This document shows, piece after piece, positions 33,638 to 42,800 of a stretch of 64,000 nucleotides of DNA. Each line of letters opens with the position of its first letter. The stretch's first letter is position 1. A program made the position numbers and the translations under genes. A model generated the notes under the pieces. That model was given only the letters and a program-made list of their open reading frames with translations. It did no database searches and was not told where the DNA came from. Location: the NCBI RefSeq assembly GCF_003265345.1, contig NZ_QFWW01000023.1, positions 62,001-126,000 of the forward strand. The letters run 5' to 3'. This stretch comes from Lentzea terrae. Lineage in GTDB: Bacteria > Actinomycetota > Actinomycetes > Mycobacteriales > Pseudonocardiaceae.

Positions 33638-36600
33638 ATGCGCCAACGAACGCTTCTCATCGCGTTGGCCGCCAGCGCAATCGTTGCGGTGGCGGGCATT
33701 GTGATCGTGCTTCAACCTGGTGACAAGACTCAACGACAGCAGCAGGGTTTCACCGTCTCCTTCGCGGCGGCGGAGAACGCGCTCGGGGAAGACCGCGAGA
33801 ACCAGCTCCGGGACTGGGCTCGCATCGGGCTCGCCGCGCACCTCGGCCTGGACACGCAGGCGATGCGGGATGCGTTCTACGACGCGCTTCCCATCAGGGA
33901 CAACGGGTTCGCGGACCTCGCCAGGCAACCGACAGGACCGGGCCGGGCACTGAGCCACCACGACACCCTGCACCTGCTGATTCCACGCGACGACGTCAAC
34001 GACAAGCGCACGGCCGGCCTGCTCCTCGACCAGCACCGCACGGACACGGGCAGCGACCCACAACAAGTACAAGTCCACCGCTACGAGATCCGCGACAGCA
34101 CGATCGAGATCATCGACGAGGACCGCAAGAGCACCAACGACTTCCGCACGAGCAACGGATACGTCAGCGAACGCGTCGACGACGGGCTCGGCAAATTCCT
34201 CGCCAAGGCGAAACACCTGTCCACACTGGAGGTTCGCGGGAACGAGATCTGGGCGGGCGGCTGGAACTGGCCCGGCCCCGAGGTCACCGAAGCAGACATC
34301 TCCGTGCTGCAACGCGCGTACGCCAAGAAAGAGCAGCCGGCGTTCTCGCTGGACCCGCCGGGCGAACCCCCGACCCTGGAAGACGTCCGGGCAGTGCTCA
34401 AGAACGTCCCCCAGCAGACCATCGATCAGCTCCTCGGCGGCCAGCTCGACGAGCAACTGATCCAGGCCGGTCTGTTCGACCGAGCCACGCCAGCACAACT
34501 GCAGGCCGGCGGCCTCCCCACCGACCGCACGGACCTGTGGACCATGCTCAACGTCCTGCAGAACCGCCCGCTCTACAACGAAGCGCGCTACGAGGGCGGC
34601 ATCCAGGGCACCGAAGTCGGCATGACGCTGTTCTACACCGACCTGATCGCCAAGCAGTGGGTCGACGGCGTGGGCAACGGCGTCCCGAAGATCACCGGGT
34701 TCGTGCCGGACAGCGAGGCCGAGACGCCACCAGCCCACTGCGCGACCAGTTCGAAAGCAGAAAGCGGCCGGCTCTGGTTCGGCCAGAACGACAAGGCGTT
34801 CAGCTTCACCGGCGACAAGGCCTCGCTGGGTGCGCAGTCCACCAGGCTGTTCTCCCGCTCGGACGGCGCGGTAGGCGAGGTCGAGCCCAGCTTCGCGTTC
34901 GGCAGAGGGCTGCGGTGGTGGGACGAGCACTACCAGGAGGTCGCCGACCACGAGGCCCAGTACGCGCGGCTCGACCAGATCATGCGCTGGAGCGGCGCAC
35001 TGGAATGGTTGCAGAGCAAGGGAAAGCACCTCCCCGCGACCGAACCGAAGAACACCCTCAAGTTCGCGGAGTGGTACCAGAGCCGCACGGATCTCAAGGA
35101 ACGCGACGACGTCCGACCGGTCCAGCCGCCGTCGGCGAAGCAGGAAGCGGTGCTGACCAAGCCGTCGAAGGCCTACCAGGACTGCGGCTTCTACGGCGTG
35201 CGCGGCGGCGTCTCGCTCGGCGACCGGATCGCGCGCATCGGCGACGGTTACCAGGCCGACCTGCCGGAACCGGTTCGGCGGGCCGGAGCGACGGAAACAA
35301 GCTCAACGCTGAACAACGGCAACGGCAAGATCACCGAGGTCACGGTCGACATCAGGGACGGCCAACCCCAAATCGTCGACCGCGTCGAGCGCACCATCAC
35401 CACCGCCAACAACACCGCGAAAACCGACACGAAGGCGACCGGCCGCGAGGTCATCCCGCTGGGCGAACTGAAGGTCATGCAGCCGGCCACCAACGTGCGG
35501 CAGCTCGCCACCACGCTCAAGGCCGAGCAGGGAAAGATCGACTACCGCGTCGACTACCAGGGCAACCACCTCGGCACGCTCACCACGGACAAGACCCGAA
35601 GCTTCATCTCCCTCAGCTGGACCAAGGGCCTGGTGCACCGCATGATCCAGGCGCTGCAACCGATCCAGCGCGGCAAGAGCATCAACGACAACGTCTTCTA
35701 CAGCCAGCGCGACGCGAACGGCCAGACTCAGCACCGCATCGGTGGCAAGGACGAGCCGTGGCTCACGGTCGGCCCCGATGGCCCAGCACAAGGATTCGCC
35801 CTCCGCGTCGGCGTCGAGAACCCTCAGGGCCCCACCACCCACCTGCTGGCCACGCTGAACCCGCGCGCGCCGCCCGCCGGCGACTACATGACGCTGACCA
35901 CGACCCCGGACGGTCCGCCGACAGCCCAGTTCAGCAACACCCCGCCGACCGGAACCCCGATCCAGGTCCGCACCCCGGACGGCCAGTCGGCACCGCTGTA
36001 CGTCGACAAGAACCAGGTGACGGTGCCGAGCGCCGATCCCCTGTTGGGCCACAACGGCGCGACCGAAGGCGCGGCCATGCTGCGCGACATCGCCGACGTG
36101 CTGGCCAGGCACGGCGAGACGGACGGACTGCTGCAGGCGGTCCGGCTCGGCGACGTAGGAGCCATGATCGGCAAGCAGGAGATCTTCCTGAGCCCACCAG
36201 GACACCAGTGGTCGACCAAGGCTCTCGAAGCGATCAACGGCACCATGCGCATCACCGACGGCAAGGCGATCCACGTCGACAAGTCACCGCTGCGCCAGGT
36301 CAGCAAGAGCAAAGCCACGCTCGCAGAGGTGCTCAACTCCCCCAACACCACGGCTTACCTGAACGAGAGCTTCCGCGCGACACTGGGCACAAAGGACGGT
36401 CCCGTGGTGGCGGACGCGTTGCAGCAGGACATGACGGTCACGGTCCGGGAAGTCACCGCAGAGCAGCACCAGCAGAGAATCCCGGCGGACGTCCTGGTCC
36501 ACCGCAACGCCGAGTGGTCGCGGGCCGACACCCCGCCGAGGTTCGGCGTGTCCACCAGCCTCAACATCGTGATCACGCTGACCTCCCCCGTCCCGACCGG

Positions 36601-36694
36601 CGCCAGCCCCGGCCCGGCGAAGCCGGCCGGTCCGGCCGCGCGGATCCTGCTGATCTGCCCGGAGGACGACACCGCGAACGGCTGCGGGGACTGA
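33638..36694 (+). CDS. Membrane-anchored exported protein (1018 aa), CHAT-TIR partner
   Basis: ATG 33638 follows CGGAGG. Residues 7-26 are a single hydrophobic segment (LIALAASAIVAVAGIVIVLQ) after MRQRT, with no evident cleavage site, so I read it as a signal anchor with the other about 990 residues outside. The body has a helical early part (NQLRDWARIGLAAHLGLDTQ), a conserved-looking core (RLWFGQNDKAFSFTGDKASL, FGRGLRWWDEHYQEVADHE) and a beta-rich C-terminal half. Only a few Cys occur. I recognise no domain. Its stop abuts the ATG of the CHAT-TIR gene with no gap, so the two are coupled and likely work together, this one as sensor or scaffold. That role is inference. Confidence 0.75.
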   Translation: MRQRTLLIALAASAIVAVAGIVIVLQPGDKTQRQQQGFTVSFAAAENALGEDRENQLRDWARIGLAAHLGLDTQAMRDAFYDALPIRDNGFADLARQPTGPGRALSHHDTLHLLIPRDDVNDKRTAGLLLDQHRTDTGSDPQQVQVHRYEIRDSTIEIIDEDRKSTNDFRTSNGYVSERVDDGLGKFLAKAKHLSTLEVRGNEIWAGGWNWPGPEVTEADISVLQRAYAKKEQPAFSLDPPGEPPTLEDVRAVLKNVPQQTIDQLLGGQLDEQLIQAGLFDRATPAQLQAGGLPTDRTDLWTMLNVLQNRPLYNEARYEGGIQGTEVGMTLFYTDLIAKQWVDGVGNGVPKITGFVPDSEAETPPAHCATSSKAESGRLWFGQNDKAFSFTGDKASLGAQSTRLFSRSDGAVGEVEPSFAFGRGLRWWDEHYQEVADHEAQYARLDQIMRWSGALEWLQSKGKHLPATEPKNTLKFAEWYQSRTDLKERDDVRPVQPPSAKQEAVLTKPSKAYQDCGFYGVRGGVSLGDRIARIGDGYQADLPEPVRRAGATETSSTLNNGNGKITEVTVDIRDGQPQIVDRVERTITTANNTAKTDTKATGREVIPLGELKVMQPATNVRQLATTLKAEQGKIDYRVDYQGNHLGTLTTDKTRSFISLSWTKGLVHRMIQALQPIQRGKSINDNVFYSQRDANGQTQHRIGGKDEPWLTVGPDGPAQGFALRVGVENPQGPTTHLLATLNPRAPPAGDYMTLTTTPDGPPTAQFSNTPPTGTPIQVRTPDGQSAPLYVDKNQVTVPSADPLLGHNGATEGAAMLRDIADVLARHGETDGLLQAVRLGDVGAMIGKQEIFLSPPGHQWSTKALEAINGTMRITDGKAIHVDKSPLRQVSKSKATLAEVLNSPNTTAYLNESFRATLGTKDGPVVADALQQDMTVTVREVTAEQHQQRIPADVLVHRNAEWSRADTPPRFGVSTSLNIVITLTSPVPTGASPGPAKPAGPAARILLICPEDDTANGCGD

Positions 36695-39600
36695 ATGGAA
36701 CTCCTCGAACCCGGTACACCCCTCGCCAACGCGATCATGGCCGCGCAGGCCGCCGCCCGCCGCGGTGACGTGCACGGGGTCGACCACGCCTACGCGGAAG
36801 CCGCCAAGAGCAGGCGGATCATCGCCCACGACCACTGCGCGACCTTGCTCAACCTGGGCGCGATCGCACTGGCCGGGCAACGCTGCGACGAGTACCTCAA
36901 GACCGGAGACGAAACCGAGCTGAGAGTCCTCCGCGCCCAGATCCACAGCGCCGCGACGGATCACGCCAGGGCCGCGCAGCAGGTGCGCGACCTGCGCAAG
37001 CGAGACCTCACCGAACTGCAGCAGGCGATGCTCGCCCGCGTCGCCGCACTGGCCGCCGCCGACCGCTACGACTACCCCACCGCGGAAAGCGAGCTCGACG
37101 CCGCCGAACGCCACTTCCGTCGCGCAGAACGCCCGGAATACCTGGAGGCCATCGGCAACGACCGGCTCATCCTCGACGTGCGCCGGGGCTCCCACGTCCC
37201 CAAGATCGACGACCAGACCCCGCGCACCCCGGCCGAGTGCCTGCAACAGTCCACGATCCTCAGGCGCAACCTCAGGTACGAAGATGCCCTCGCGCTGATG
37301 ACCAGGTGCGTCACCAGTTACGAGATCGATCCCGCACTGCGGTTCGCCGTCCTCTACGAGCTGACCGTGCTCCTCGTCCTGACCAGGCAGGCTGGTGCGG
37401 CCCGACGGCTCTTCCCGTTGCTGGTCGCCGCAGCAGGGCCGGAAGTGCTCGCGAAGCTCCCCGACGCCACCCAGACCCTCAGCCCGGAACGCCGCCTGGA
37501 CCACGTCCGCCGCCTGATCGCGGAGGACGAGCTGGCCACGGCGGAAGAAATGCTGGGCGAAGGAACTTCGGCGCTCTGGCATCTGACCACGGCGGAACTC
37601 GCCTACGCCAAGGGGCGACTGGACCAGGCCGCCCAGCACTTCCACCAGGCCGCCACGCGCACCGAGCACGCCGAGCTCAAAGCGTTGGCACTGCGCAAAC
37701 TCGGCGACACGTGCGCCGACGCCGGCGACGAGGACCAGGCGGCGAAGTGCTGGAGCGAGTCCCACCACATCGAAGAGGACATCGCCGACCACCAGAACAC
37801 CCCGAGCATCAAGCTCCAGATGCTGCGCGCCGCACGGGACGAGCACGACGGCCGCGTCCTGGCCGCGGTCCGCCGTGTGCACCGGGACGGCGCGAAAGCG
37901 TTGGCAGGACTGGCTGTGGCCGTCGAGGCAGCCAGGGGCGCCACCATCCTCACCGAGCCGCGCAACCTGCCCGGGTTCACCGACCTGCGCTCAGCCAAAC
38001 GCTGGCTGCACAGGACAACCAGGCATCTTCCCCGTGACCAGGTCGTGTGGATGATGCACGCGACACCGGAGCAGCTGCACCACCTGATCATCGGCCGCCG
38101 GATCACGCACCTGACCACCGACGTCCACGTCAGCGAGCTCACCGAGACGATCCGCCGGCTCAAGGCGTGGAACCCGAGCTACAACCCGGCGATCCTCGGC
38201 TCGCTGCTCACCGAGCTGACCGCGCTGATCGCCCTGGACGACGTGCTCAAGGCCCTCCCGAAGCACACCACCAGGATCGCGGTGGTGGCAGGCGACGTCC
38301 TCGCCGACATCCCGCTGGCCGGACTCCCCGTCCCCGGCACCAAGCACTACCTCGGCCTCACGCACGCCCTGTCCAGCCTGCCCTGCCTGTCCGCTCTCTC
38401 ACCGCTGCACCGCCGCTCCCGCAAGCAGAGAGGCGACGAGACAGCGATCTTCAGCCCGGACCCGAAACTGCGCAGAGCCACGGCCGAAGGCAAGAAGTTC
38501 AAGGAAGCCGCGGAACTCGAACACACCCTCAAGGAACACCGCTTCCACCGCATCCGGATCGACGCGCACGGCACGCACGACCGCCAGGACCCGGACCAGT
38601 CGTGGCTGACCTTTGGCACCGAGAGGGTGTCCGCGAAAGCGTTGGGCAGCATGGACTTCAGTGCGTGCGGCACGGTCGTGCTCGGCGCCTGCGAGTCCGG
38701 TATGGCCCAGCAGCGCGGCCGCGACGAGAAGGTCGGCTTCGTCCGTTCGGCCATCACCGCGGGCGCCGGTGCCGTGGTCGCAGCGCGGTGGAAGGCCGAG
38801 GACGAGGCCGCGCAGAAGGTGCTCGACGCGTTCGACCGGAACCTGGCCAAGCTCCCTCGTGACCGCGCCCTGCAGCACGCTCTGCGGGAGGTCGCCGACC
38901 GGCACCCCGCCGACTGGGCGTGCTGGTCGCTCTACGGCGACGCGGGTGTTCAGACCAAAGCGGGCCCGCTCCGCAGAAAACTCAGGAAGAACGGAGATCC
39001 CGTGCCGCTCGAGACCCGACCCAAGGTGTTCCTGTCGTTCGCCGGCAAGGACCGTCCGCACGCCGAGCAGCTGCGCGCCGAACTGGAGGAGCGCAACGTC
39101 AACGCCTATCTCGACGAGAACGAGATAGCGCCCGGCGACAACGTGGTCAGCGCCATCAACGACGCCCTGGCCACCTCCGACTACTACGTCCTGCTGTGGT
39201 CGGCGAACACGCCGCAACGCGACTGGGTCACCAAGGAGTGGACCGCGGCGTTCAACCTCGAGATGACACGCCGCCGCGCCTTCCTGTTCATCGTGCGGCT
39301 CGACGAGGAACCACTGCCGCCGCTGCTCGCGCCCCGCAAGCACATCGACCTGGTGGAGGCAGCCGACCGCCTGGTCGCGACCTGGCGCGCGGACCGCAAG
39401 TCGGAGCTTCCCGTGTTCCCGCAACCGGTACCGCCGGCGCCGGACGGCCCGACCGTCGCGATCTCGGTGCGCAGCCACGACCTCGGCGTCACGCACGTCG
39501 TCATGACACCGCTGCACCTGACCGGCGCCGAGCTGTACCGGACGGTGTTCAAGGCGATGCAGCTGCCGACCGAGCAGGCGACGTTCGACGGCGCGATCGG

Positions 39601-39832
39601 GATGCGGTTCTCCTACGAGCTGTTCCAGCAGAACGAGTCGATCCCGGACGACCAGTCCACTGTGGAGCTGGTGTCCGACCTGGTCGACATCGCGGTCCGC
39701 GTCGAGTCGTTCGGTCCGCGCGGCCCCTACAGCAACAAGGAGTTCCGCCCGGACGACGAGCTCGACGAAGGACTGGACGTCGACCAGCAACGCATGCTGC
39801 TGGTCGCGGCGTTCCGGCACCTCCTTCCGTAG
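36695..39832 (+). CDS. TPR-CHAT-TIR-ubiquitin-like fusion protein
   Basis: 1045 residues, no signal peptide. Residues 1-450 are helical repeats of TPR type (LDQAAQHFHQAATRTEH, ALRKLGDTCADAGDEDQAAK). Residues about 525-750 are a CHAT (caspase-like) protease: LADIPLAGLP, catalytic His625 in IDAHGTH, catalytic Cys666 in VVLGACESG, then SAITAGAGAVVAARW. Residues about 775-915 are a TIR domain: KVFLSFAGKDRPHAEQL, the BB-loop region DENEIAPGDN, and Glu848 in DWVTKEW, the position of the NADase glutamate in SARM1-type TIRs. Residues about 921-1012 look like a beta-grasp, ubiquitin-like fold (FSYELFQQNESIPDDQSTVE). All catalytic residues are present. It sits directly behind the 1018-aa exported protein. 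Confidence 0.88.
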   Translation: MELLEPGTPLANAIMAAQAAARRGDVHGVDHAYAEAAKSRRIIAHDHCATLLNLGAIALAGQRCDEYLKTGDETELRVLRAQIHSAATDHARAAQQVRDLRKRDLTELQQAMLARVAALAAADRYDYPTAESELDAAERHFRRAERPEYLEAIGNDRLILDVRRGSHVPKIDDQTPRTPAECLQQSTILRRNLRYEDALALMTRCVTSYEIDPALRFAVLYELTVLLVLTRQAGAARRLFPLLVAAAGPEVLAKLPDATQTLSPERRLDHVRRLIAEDELATAEEMLGEGTSALWHLTTAELAYAKGRLDQAAQHFHQAATRTEHAELKALALRKLGDTCADAGDEDQAAKCWSESHHIEEDIADHQNTPSIKLQMLRAARDEHDGRVLAAVRRVHRDGAKALAGLAVAVEAARGATILTEPRNLPGFTDLRSAKRWLHRTTRHLPRDQVVWMMHATPEQLHHLIIGRRITHLTTDVHVSELTETIRRLKAWNPSYNPAILGSLLTELTALIALDDVLKALPKHTTRIAVVAGDVLADIPLAGLPVPGTKHYLGLTHALSSLPCLSALSPLHRRSRKQRGDETAIFSPDPKLRRATAEGKKFKEAAELEHTLKEHRFHRIRIDAHGTHDRQDPDQSWLTFGTERVSAKALGSMDFSACGTVVLGACESGMAQQRGRDEKVGFVRSAITAGAGAVVAARWKAEDEAAQKVLDAFDRNLAKLPRDRALQHALREVADRHPADWACWSLYGDAGVQTKAGPLRRKLRKNGDPVPLETRPKVFLSFAGKDRPHAEQLRAELEERNVNAYLDENEIAPGDNVVSAINDALATSDYYVLLWSANTPQRDWVTKEWTAAFNLEMTRRRAFLFIVRLDEEPLPPLLAPRKHIDLVEAADRLVATWRADRKSELPVFPQPVPPAPDGPTVAISVRSHDLGVTHVVMTPLHLTGAELYRTVFKAMQLPTEQATFDGAIGMRFSYELFQQNESIPDDQSTVELVSDLVDIAVRVESFGPRGPYSNKEFRPDDELDEGLDVDQQRMLLVAAFRHLLP

Positions 39833-39836
39833 CAGG

Positions 39837-39873
39837 GCACCTGCCCCCGGAGGCGAAGTCCGGGGGCAGGTGC
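39837..39873. terminator. Strong bidirectional hairpin terminator
   Basis: Perfect 15-bp arms (39837-39851 and 39859-39873) with a 7-base loop GGCGAAG. It lies between the convergent stops of the CHAT-TIR gene (39832) and the adhesin gene (39881), and isolates the two units. Confidence 0.85.
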
Positions 39874-39880
39874 GCTCACA

Positions 39881-42800
39881 TCAGGACTTGCGTCGACGTG
39901 CCATCAGCGTGACGAAGGCACCGGCGATCAGCAGGGCCAGACCGGACCCGAGCAGGCCCCAGACCGCAGCGCCCGTGGCGGCGAGCGACGGCTTGGGCAG
40001 CAGACCGGCGTCGAGCGTCAGGTCCACCCGCTTGTCCTTGCCCAGCTTGACGACGTGGGTGCACCCGGTCGCCGGGTCGGCGTCCGAGTCGTGCAGATCA
40101 GACATTGGCCCGACGTCACCGACGTGCGGCTTGGTCAACGTGCGACCAGCCACCAGACCGGTTTGCGGATCGGCGTTGAAGCAGACCTCGTACTCGCCGT
40201 CCGGCAGGTCGGTGAACAGGTACCTGCCGTCGGAGTCGGTCTTGCTCTGCGCCACCGGCTTGCCGGTGCCGTCCTGCAGGAACACCGGAAGGTCCGGCGC
40301 ACCGGGTTCACCGGCGTCCTGCACGCCGTTGGAGTTGTTGTCGTACCAGACGAAGTCACCAACTCGGTTGGTCGGTGAGACGAGGCCGAGGTCGAGGGTC
40401 AGGTTCTCCCTCTTGCCCACGCCCACGGTCACCGGTGGCGTGCAACCACTGGCCGGCTCGACATCGGAGTCCTTCCCGTCGTCGCCCACGTTCGGCTTCG
40501 TCGCGAGGTATCCGGCGTAGGCACCGGGCAGAGCACCCATCTCGAAGCAGACCTTGTAGGTGCCGTCCGGGACGTTCGGGAACTCGTACTTGCCCTTGGG
40601 ATCCGTCTTCACCGGCTCGCCGACCGGCTTGCCGTCCTTGTCCACCAGCTTGACGGTCACGCCGGGCACGCCGGGCTCGCCCGGATCCTGCACGCCGTTG
40701 CGGTTGGTGTCGGACCACACCAGGTCGCCGATCTTGTTCGGCGGTGCGACCAGACCCGCGTCGAGCGTGTAGTCCCGGCGCTTGCCCACGCCGACCGTGG
40801 TGGTCAACGTGCACCCGGTCGTCGGGTCGGCATCGGAGTCCTTCGTGTCGTCCCCTGCGTTGTTCTTGGTGAGCGCGTAGTCCGCCACCGCGGCAGGCAG
40901 GTTCTTGATGTCGAAGCACACCTGGTACGTGCCGTCCGGCAGACCGTCGGTGAAGTAGTACTTGCCGTCCGGACTCGTCTTCTTCGTGCCGAGTTCCTTG
41001 CCCTGAGCGTCCTTCAGCACGGCGGTGACACCCTCGACGGGCTTCTCGCCGACGTCCTGCAGGCCGTTCTTGTTGGCGTCGATCCACACGAAGTCGCCGA
41101 CACCGTTGGCCGGCGGGTGGATGCCGGCGTCCAGCGTCAGGTTCTCGCGCTTGCCGACACCGAGCTCCACCTCGGGGGTGCAGCCCTTGTCCGGGTCGGC
41201 GTCCGAGTCCTCGGCATCGTCCGCGCCGGCATTCGGCGTGGTGAACTGGAAGTCCTTCACCGCATCCGGCATCGGACCGAAGCACACCGTGTACTTGCCG
41301 TCCGGCAGGTTGTCGAACGAGTACTTCCCGTCCGGCCCCGTCGTCGTGGACTGACCCGTCGACAGCTTGACCGGCACGTTCGGCACGCCGGGTTCGCCGT
41401 CGTCCTGGATGCCGTTCTTGTTGTCGTCACGCCAAACCAGGTCGCCGAGCTTGTTCGGCGGCGAGACCAGACCCATGTCGAGCGTCAGGTCAGCGCGCTT
41501 CCCCGTGCCCAGCGTGGTTTCCGCCGTGCAACCGTCGGCACCCGCGTCAGAGTCCTTCGCGTCGTCGGAGCCCGTGTCAGCCGTGGTGACCTTGTAGTCC
41601 TTCACCGCGGCAGGAAGGTTCGCCACGTCGAAGCAGACCTTGTAGGTGCCGTCGGCCAGGTTGTCGAAGAGGTACTTGCCCTCGGCGTTGGTCGTCGTGG
41701 TCGCACCGTTGCTCAACGTCGCCTTGACACCCTCGAGCGGGATGTCCGTGGCGTCCTGCAGACCGTCCTTGTTGACGTCGATCCACACGTGGTCGCCGAG
41801 ACGGTTCACCGGCGGGACCAGACCGAGGTCGATGGTCAGGTCTTCCGGCTTGTCGACGTTCAGCTCGACCTCAGGCGCACAACCCGTTGCGGGGTCGGCG
41901 TCGGAGTCGCGAGCGTCGTCCGAACCAGCGTTCGGCGTCGTCGGCACGTAGTCCTTGACCGCGTCCGGCATCGGGCCGAAGCACACGACGTACTTGCCGT
42001 CCGGCAGATCCGGGAACTCGTAGCGGCCCTGCTCGTTGGTGGTCGTCGTCTTGTCGCCCACCTTCACGGTCACACCGGGCACCGGCTTCTCGCCGTCGTC
42101 CTGGAGACCGTTCTTGTTCGCGTCGATCCACACGTGGTCGCCGAGCTTGTTCGGCGGCCTGATGCCGGCGTCGAGCGTGAGGTCCTCACGCTTCTGCGGG
42201 CCGACAGTGGTGGTGTGCGAGCACTTCGACGTCGGATCGGCGTCGGAGTCCTTCAGATCGTCGCCGGCGTTCGGCTTCGTCAGCAGGTAGCCCGCGTACT
42301 CGGCCGGTGCCGTGCCGATGTCGAAGCACACCTGGTAGGTGCCGTCGGCCAGGTTGTCGAACAGGTACTTGCCGTCGGCACCGGTCGGCTTCGACTGGCC
42401 CACCGGCACGCCCGTGCCGTCCTTCAACGACACGGTGACACCGGGAACGCCCGGCTCGTCGGCGTCCTGCAGGCCGTTGCGGTTGGTGTCGACCCAGACC
42501 AGGTCGCCGAGCTTGTTGGTGACCTTGGCGTTGATGCCCGCGTCGATCGTGTGATCGGCGGTACCGGACTTGCCCGTGGTCACCTGTGCCTTGCCGTCGG
42601 AGTCCACATTGGAGTCAATGGCGCGGTCCGGCCCGGCCTCCTTGGTCGTCCACTTGAGGTTCGCCGCGGCCGGCGCGTTCGGCAGTCCGCCCGCGTTCAC
42701 CGCACTGCGGTCGAACGTCAGGTTGTAGCAGGTTTCCGGCTTCAGGCCGTCGGCCGCGCCGAAGTAGTACTCGCCCTTGGCGTTCGTGACCTTGGTTCCG

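Noticed and set aside
33491..35029. Upstream extension of the DUF4262 frame on the minus strand
   Set aside because: It runs antisense through the 1018-aa gene; protein sense begins only at 33490, where a ribosome site is present.
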